Of a stretch of DNA of 64,000 nt, positions 60,365 through 64,000 are shown piece after piece. The stretch's first letter is position 1; the number at the start of each line of letters is the position of its first letter. Source of the DNA: Halobacillus andaensis. Its GTDB lineage: Bacteria > Bacillota > Bacilli > Bacillales > Halobacillaceae. The notes under the pieces were generated by a model. It did no database searches, was not told the DNA's origin, and was given only the letters and a program-made list of their open reading frames with translations. Location of the stretch: the NCBI RefSeq assembly GCF_014636475.1, contig NZ_BMEL01000001.1:1359375-1423374 (forward strand), read 5' to 3'. A program made the position numbers and the translations under genes.

Positions 60365-61045
60365 TTACTACCCCATCCTTATGTATATCTTTTATCTCAA
60401 ATTATACCAGTTTTCGCCAGTCCTTTTGAAATATAATTAAGAATTTTACAGGGGTTATTGTTTTTGCCAACATGGGTTGAGAAATTTGGAAAATGGCTTG
60501 GTGCAAAAAATCGACTACCTACAGGAAAATAAAGTGAGAATTTACTTGTAAGGAAGTAGACGATTTTTGCAATTGCACAACATGGTATATCGAATTTTGG
60601 TTTCCGTATTGTATGCACCTTATTTAATCGCTGGATTTCCCCACACAAACCTACTATTTCAGATGCCCCTGATAGTTTCCCAACTGGTACTTATGGCTTG
60701 TCCTACTGCAACCGTAATTGCAACATCCTTCCACGCCTAGCACTAACGTAGCTTTCACGTAGTCTATTCACACAGAAATAAGGAACTGCTAACGTGAATA
60801 ACGCTGAACTTATTGCAGTGGCTTCAGCTTACCTCTCAAGGTTTGATTTACTTGCTATTATTAGGCTTTCCAGCAAGTGAATAACCAACTGTCCTATCTA
60901 AAAAAGACAATAGGAAACTAAACCTTGCAGATATCAATTTTTTTGATAAAATGAAGGTAATTGAAAATGCTGGTTAAACAGCTATTCAGTTATAGTTTAA
61001 TTTTTAAAATTAGTCACCTTCTGCAAAAGGTGGCTTTCTTTTTGT
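60365..61045. other. long non-coding stretch with a large inverted repeat
   Basis: No supported gene. A near-palindromic pair lies at 60502-60520 and 60551-60571 (TGCAAAAAATCGACTACCT versus its complement with few changes) around a 30-nt loop. A stretch at 60590-60900 looks as if it were once coding but shows stops in all frames. Possible remnant of an insertion or a structured RNA. Confidence 0.4.
61011..61035. terminator. hairpin after the integrase
   Basis: AGTCACCTT-CTGCAA-AAGGTGGCT stem with T-rich plus-strand flank, 10 bp from the integrase stop. Confidence 0.55.
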
Positions 61046-62038
61046 TTAGTGATATCTTTTATTTAAGACCTTAACAGGTGAAAATTTCTTATGACTGTCT
61101 CTTACATCAGTGCCAAATAAATTTACATATGTTTTAACAATCTCCATACTTGTATGGCCTAAGATTGCTTGTAGTTCAAAAATATTCGCCCCCTGCTGTA
61201 CGCTTAATTTAGCGAATGTATGCCTAAATGTGTGACAGCTGCACCTTACCCCTTTTAACTCTGCTAACTTCCCGTAGCGTTCTACTCTTTGCATTATTCC
61301 ACGCCTGGTTAATGGTGTCTCGTCAATTGTTATAAATAACTCTTCGCAATTAACTGAACCACGTAACTTTAAGTATTTTTCTAACTGATTCTTCATTTCA
61401 CTCTGTATAGGTACTAATCTCTCTCTATAACTCTTTGCATTTCGTACACAGATTAAATTATCTTCCCACCGTATATCTCTAAGGGTAAGTCCAGTGAGTT
61501 CACTGACCCGTATTCCAGTCTCTAAGAAAAGCATCATGATCGTATAATCACGATATCCTATAAACGTTCTTAAATCAGGCTGCCTAAACAACTTATTTAA
61601 TTGTTCTTTCGAGAATGTTGGTATTACAGCTTTCCTATCTTTTAAAAGCTTAATATTAGCCATAGGATTTTTAGGTATATGTTTATGCCGGTACAAAAAA
61701 TTAAAGAAAGCACGTAATGCCCGTAAACGAGTATTGATAGTGACCACCTTTAACCCTTTATATTTTTTCATATACATAATGACATTCTCTTTAATTTGTT
61801 CTTCAGTAATGTTTATTGGCTTAAGTTTTGTTAAATCGAATCCTTGTTCAGATAAATAACTAAGGTATGCTGAAATTTCATTACGGTAATACCTTATGGT
61901 ATAAGGCCTTAAGTTGCGTAACTCACAGTCCTTTTCGAACAGTTCTATAGCACTTTTAAAACTTTCCACATACGATTGCTTATTATGTTGAACAAAGGAT
62001 AGTTCAGAATCATTTAAAGCGTTCCTACGCCTAGCCAA
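61046..62038 (-). CDS. tyrosine-type site-specific integrase of the island
   Basis: 330 residues, phage-integrase family with an N-terminal SAM-like core-binding domain (about 22-125) and a catalytic domain (about 145-325). Catalytic set: Arg177 (ETGIRVSELTGL), Lys202 (AKSYRER), His269 and Arg272 (HTFRHTF), His295 (LGHTSM) and nucleophile Tyr304 (KTYVNLFG). TTG 62038 is 8 bp after AAGGGGGTG. It lies 158 bp from attR in tRNA-Leu and so very likely catalyses insertion and excision of the island at the 55-bp repeat. No excisionase was recognised. Confidence 0.93.
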   Translation of the reverse strand: MARRRNALNDSELSFVQHNKQSYVESFKSAIELFEKDCELRNLRPYTIRYYRNEISAYLSYLSEQGFDLTKLKPINITEEQIKENVIMYMKKYKGLKVVTINTRLRALRAFFNFLYRHKHIPKNPMANIKLLKDRKAVIPTFSKEQLNKLFRQPDLRTFIGYRDYTIMMLFLETGIRVSELTGLTLRDIRWEDNLICVRNAKSYRERLVPIQSEMKNQLEKYLKLRGSVNCEELFITIDETPLTRRGIMQRVERYGKLAELKGVRCSCHTFRHTFAKLSVQQGANIFELQAILGHTSMEIVKTYVNLFGTDVRDSHKKFSPVKVLNKRYH

Positions 62039-62196
62039 TACTGATACACCCCCTTAATTGAACACGATTTAGTTCACACGATCAGAAGGTATTTAATAAA
62101 GACTAAAACGATTTTTAAACACAAAAAAACCGTTCTCCACAATGTGAAAAACGGTTGATATTACGGTATATTCACTTAATATAACTGATAATCTAA

Positions 62197-62251
62197 AGTA
62201 CCGGTGGTCGGGGTCGAACCGACACTCCGTAAGGAACACGATTTTGAGTCG
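62197..62251 (-). repeat. right attachment site (attR) within tRNA-Leu
   Basis: 55 bp identical to 48327-48381. Here it is joined to the remaining 5' part of the tRNA, so the gene stays intact. Confidence 0.9.
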
Positions 62252-62280
62252 TGCGCGTCTGCCAATTCCGCCACACCGGC
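62199..62280 (-). tRNA. tRNA-Leu (CAA), site of island insertion
   Basis: 82 nt, GCCGGTGTGGCGGAATTGG start, anticodon loop CTCAAAA with CAA, a variable arm, and T arm GGTTCGACCCC. CCA is not encoded. Last tRNA of the operon. Confidence 0.92.
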
Positions 62281-62286
62281 ATTTCA

Positions 62287-62360
62287 TGGAGGCGGCAACC
62301 GGAATCGAACCGGTGATAAAGGAGTTGCAGTCCTCTGCCTTACCGCTTGGCTATGCCGCC
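62287..62360 (-). tRNA. tRNA-Cys (GCA)
   Basis: GGCGGCATAGCCAAGCGG start, anticodon loop CTGCAAC, T arm GGTTCGATTCC, CCA encoded. Confidence 0.95.
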
Positions 62361-62420
62361 ATTGAAATAAAGAATTTAATAGATTATATTCATTTATTAT
62401 ATATGTGATGCAATATATTC

Positions 62421-62495
62421 TGGAGCGGGAGACGGGATTCGAACCCGCGACCCCCACCTTGGCAAGGTGGTGTTCTACCACTGAACTACTCCCGC
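62421..62495 (-). tRNA. tRNA-Gly (GCC)
   Basis: GCGGGAGTAGTTCAGTGG start, anticodon GCC in TTGCCAA, CCA encoded. Confidence 0.95.
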
Positions 62496-62504
62496 AGTAT
62501 AAAA

Positions 62505-62579
62505 TGGCTGGGCTAGCTGGATTCGAACCAGCGCATGACGGTACCAAAAACCGTTGCCTTACCGCTTGGCTATAGCCCA
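62505..62579 (-). tRNA. tRNA-Gln (UUG)
   Basis: TGGGCTATAGCCAAGCGG start, anticodon TTG in TTTTTGG, T arm GGTTCGAATCC, CCA encoded. Confidence 0.95.
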
Positions 62580-62600
62580 TTAATTAACTAGATAAAAAAA

Positions 62601-62677
62601 TGGGGCGGCTGATGGGAATCGAACCCACGAATGCCGGAACCACAATCCGGTGCGTTAACCACTTCGCCACAACCGCC
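62601..62677 (-). tRNA. tRNA-His (GUG)
   Basis: Extra 5' G before GCGGTTGTGGCGAAGTGG, anticodon GTG, CCA encoded. The QueG product acts on GUN tRNAs such as this. Confidence 0.95.
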
Positions 62678-62688
62678 ACAAAACAAAG

Positions 62689-62759
62689 CAGGGGTAGTAG
62701 GAATCGAACCCACATTGACGGTTTTGGAGACCGTAGTTTTACCATTAAACTATACCCCT
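62689..62759 (-). tRNA. tRNA-Trp (CCA)
   Basis: AGGGGTATAGTTTAATGG start, anticodon CCA in TCTCCAAAA, discriminator G; 3' CCA is not encoded. Confidence 0.93.
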
Positions 62760-62783
62760 ATTTGAATGAATTATAAAATTAAA

Positions 62784-62869
62784 TGGTGGAGGGAGTAGGA
62801 CTCGAACCTACGAACCCGATGGGAGCGGATTTACAGTCCGCCGCGTTTGGCCAACTTCGCTATCCCTCC
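62784..62869 (-). tRNA. tRNA-Tyr (GUA)
   Basis: GGAGGGATAGCGAAGTTGG start, anticodon GTA, long variable arm, CCA encoded. Confidence 0.95.
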
Positions 62870-62888
62870 ATGTAATAAAAGCACTTGA

Positions 62889-62964
<76 letters not shown>

Positions 62965-62977
62965 TAGTCAAAAAAGA

Positions 62978-63053
<76 letters not shown>

Positions 63054-63092
63054 AAACAATGATTGATCTAGCATATGTAAATGTGTAATCAG

Positions 63093-63169
63093 TGGCGGTC
63101 CGGACGGGACTCGAACCCGCGACCTCCTGCGTGACAGGCAGGCATTCTAACCAACTGAACTACCGGACC
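63093..63169 (-). tRNA. tRNA-Asp (GUC)
   Basis: GGTCCGGTAGTTCAGTTGG start, anticodon GTC in CTGTCAC, CCA encoded. Confidence 0.95.
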
Positions 63170-63204
63170 GTTATAGAATTATGTTTTAGCTGCGCTAAAT
63201 TAAT

Positions 63205-63282
<78 letters not shown>

Positions 63283-63334
63283 ATAATGTAGACATGATGT
63301 CTGCTATAATTGTTTCTCTTTCGAGAAGTCGAAA

Positions 63335-63410
63335 TGGTGGAGGATGCAGGGCTCGAACCTGCGACCCCTTGCTTGTAAGGCAAGTGCTCTCCCAGCTGAG
63401 CTAATCCTCC
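63335..63410 (-). tRNA. tRNA-Val (UAC)
   Basis: GGAGGATTAGCTCAGCTGGG start, anticodon TAC, CCA encoded. Confidence 0.95.
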
Positions 63411-63417
63411 ATATGAG

Positions 63418-63492
63418 TGGTGACCCGTACGGGATTCGAACCCGTGTTACCGCCGTGAAAGGGCGGTGTCTTAACCACTTGACCAACGGGCC
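63418..63492 (-). tRNA. tRNA-Glu (UUC)
   Basis: GGCCCGTTGGTCAAGTGG start, anticodon TTC, CCA encoded. Confidence 0.95.
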
Positions 63493-63509
63493 AGTCGTAA
63501 ATGTTAAAA

Positions 63510-63602
63510 TGGCGGAGAGCGAGGGATTCGAACCCTCGAAACCGCGTGAACGGTTTACACGAATTCCAATCGTGCTCCTTCGGCCAGCTCGGACAGCTCT
63601 CC
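63510..63602 (-). tRNA. tRNA-Ser (GGA)
   Basis: GGAGAGCTGTCCGAGCTGG start, anticodon GGA, long variable arm, CCA encoded. Confidence 0.95.
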
Positions 63603-63609
63603 AGAAGAA

Positions 63610-63684
63610 TGGCTCCACAGGTAGGATTCGAACCTACGACCGATCGGTTAACAGCCGATTGCTCTACCACTGAGCTACTGTGGA
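63610..63684 (-). tRNA. tRNA-Asn (GUU)
   Basis: TCCACAGTAGCTCAGTGG start, anticodon GTT, CCA encoded. First tRNA after 5S. Confidence 0.95.
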
Positions 63685-63693
63685 ATAATGTAT

Positions 63694-63808
63694 AACCTGG
63701 CAACGTCCTACTCTCACGGGGATCGACCCGACTACCATCGGCGCTGAAGAGCTTAACTGCTGTGTTCGGCATGGGAACAGGTGTGACCTCTTCGCTGTCG
63801 TCACCAGA
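63694..63808 (-). rRNA. rrf: 5S ribosomal RNA
   Basis: On the minus strand starts TCTGGTGACGACAGCGAAGA and ends GTAGGACGTTGCCAGG, with the conserved CCCATGCCGAACACAG and GCGCCGATGGTAGT. Ends good to a few bases. Confidence 0.95.
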
Positions 63809-63958
63809 TCTTTTCGGTTTTCTTTTTTGCGGACAAGATATATTATATTGTCCTTTTAAGAAAAATTCAAGGGTTTTTGAAAACTTTTTTCTAAACCCTC
63901 AAAACTGGATAAGACCTTTCGGACATCATGTCATCAAACTTTTTCACAAAGGGAAATA

Positions 63959-64000
63959 GTTAAGTCATCGATTGATTAGTATCCGTCAGCTGCACGTGTC
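63959..64000 (-). rRNA. rrl: 23S ribosomal RNA, 3' end (partial)
   Basis: On the minus strand GACACGTGCAGCTGACGGAT then ACTAATCAATCGATGACTTAACT, the known 3' terminus of Bacillus 23S. The rest is beyond the window. The 150-bp spacer to 5S has no tRNA. Exact end uncertain by a few bases. Confidence 0.85.

Larger units (their letters stand above)
48327..62251. mobile_element. integrative element (genomic island, about 13.9 kb) in tRNA-Leu
   Basis: Bounded by a 55-bp direct repeat. The integrase gene at 61046-62038 lies next to the intact tRNA-Leu, the usual arrangement. Content is phage-satellite-like: XRE regulator, phBC6A51-type HTH protein, coiled-coil proteins, helicase-like P-loop protein, iteron-like repeats, plus candidate defence genes. 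No capsid, portal, large terminase, relaxase or type IV secretion genes are visible, so it would depend on other elements for transfer. It is AT-richer than the flanks. Classification as a satellite is inference. Confidence 0.8.

Noticed and set aside
60397..60648. 83-codon minus-strand frame beginning MCGEIQRLNK
   Set aside because: No ribosome site, no recognisable domain, overlaps the large inverted repeat. Suspected insertion-sequence remnant, but I could not support it.

Overview
This window looks like chromosome of an endospore-forming Bacillaceae, probably a moderately halophilic Halobacillus-like genus. The evidence is two GerA-type germinant-receptor loci, sporulation-associated PrkA and YhbH, typical Bacillus orthologues (OdhAB, LipM/LipA, YdbS/YdbT, QueG, TrmL), a very acidic lipoprotein, and an rRNA-tRNA array in the order known from B. 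subtilis. Genus assignment is inference. No database search was run, and family names come from motifs and resemblance.

Layout. 0.0-2.2 kb: end of a germination gerA-gerB locus and a small membrane protein. 2.2-11.9 kb: metabolic and transport genes (aldo/keto reductase, MurG paralogue, MATE exporter, aldehyde dehydrogenase, short-chain dehydrogenase, NupC-type nucleoside transporter with a promoter and cre-like site). 11.9-15.7 kb: complete gerA-gerB-gerC operon read leftwards, with a candidate sigma-G promoter. 15.8-24 kb: PurR-box-controlled purine permease, the YdbS/YdbT PH-domain pair, proC, a CPA1 antiporter and YhbH. 23.4-33.9 kb: odhAB with a promoter and cre-like site, ppk and ppx, then prkA. 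34.1-45.8 kb: lipM-lipA operon, acidic lipoprotein, Gly/Tyr-rich small protein, 31-residue peptide, trmL, amidase-domain protein, ogt, queG, a large ABC-class ATPase, tRNA-Gly, DUF202 protein and an AGCS amino-acid symporter.

45.98-62.25 kb is accessory DNA at the end of the tRNA array. A 55-bp exact direct repeat (48327-48381 and 62197-62251) made from the 3' part of tRNA-Leu bounds a roughly 13.9-kb integrative element. It carries a tyrosine integrase next to the tRNA, a second short tyrosine recombinase, an XRE regulator, a phage-type HTH protein, coiled-coil proteins, a GIY-YIG-like protein with three HTH-like modules, and a P-loop helicase-like protein. It also holds a cluster of 24-bp-spaced repeats resembling iterons and at least two HEPN-type candidate defence loci: an ApeA-like protein and an Abi_C-domain protein paired with an uncharacterised partner. 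Left of it (45.98-48.3 kb) lie the remains of an older element with a decayed integrase and a frameshifted double-ferritin gene. 62.2-64.0 kb is a minus-strand 23S-5S-tRNA operon carrying 15 tRNAs.

A further theme is a family of long imperfectly palindromic intergenic repeats in gaps between genes. Several copies lie between two versions of the same intrinsic terminator, as if insertion had duplicated the terminator.
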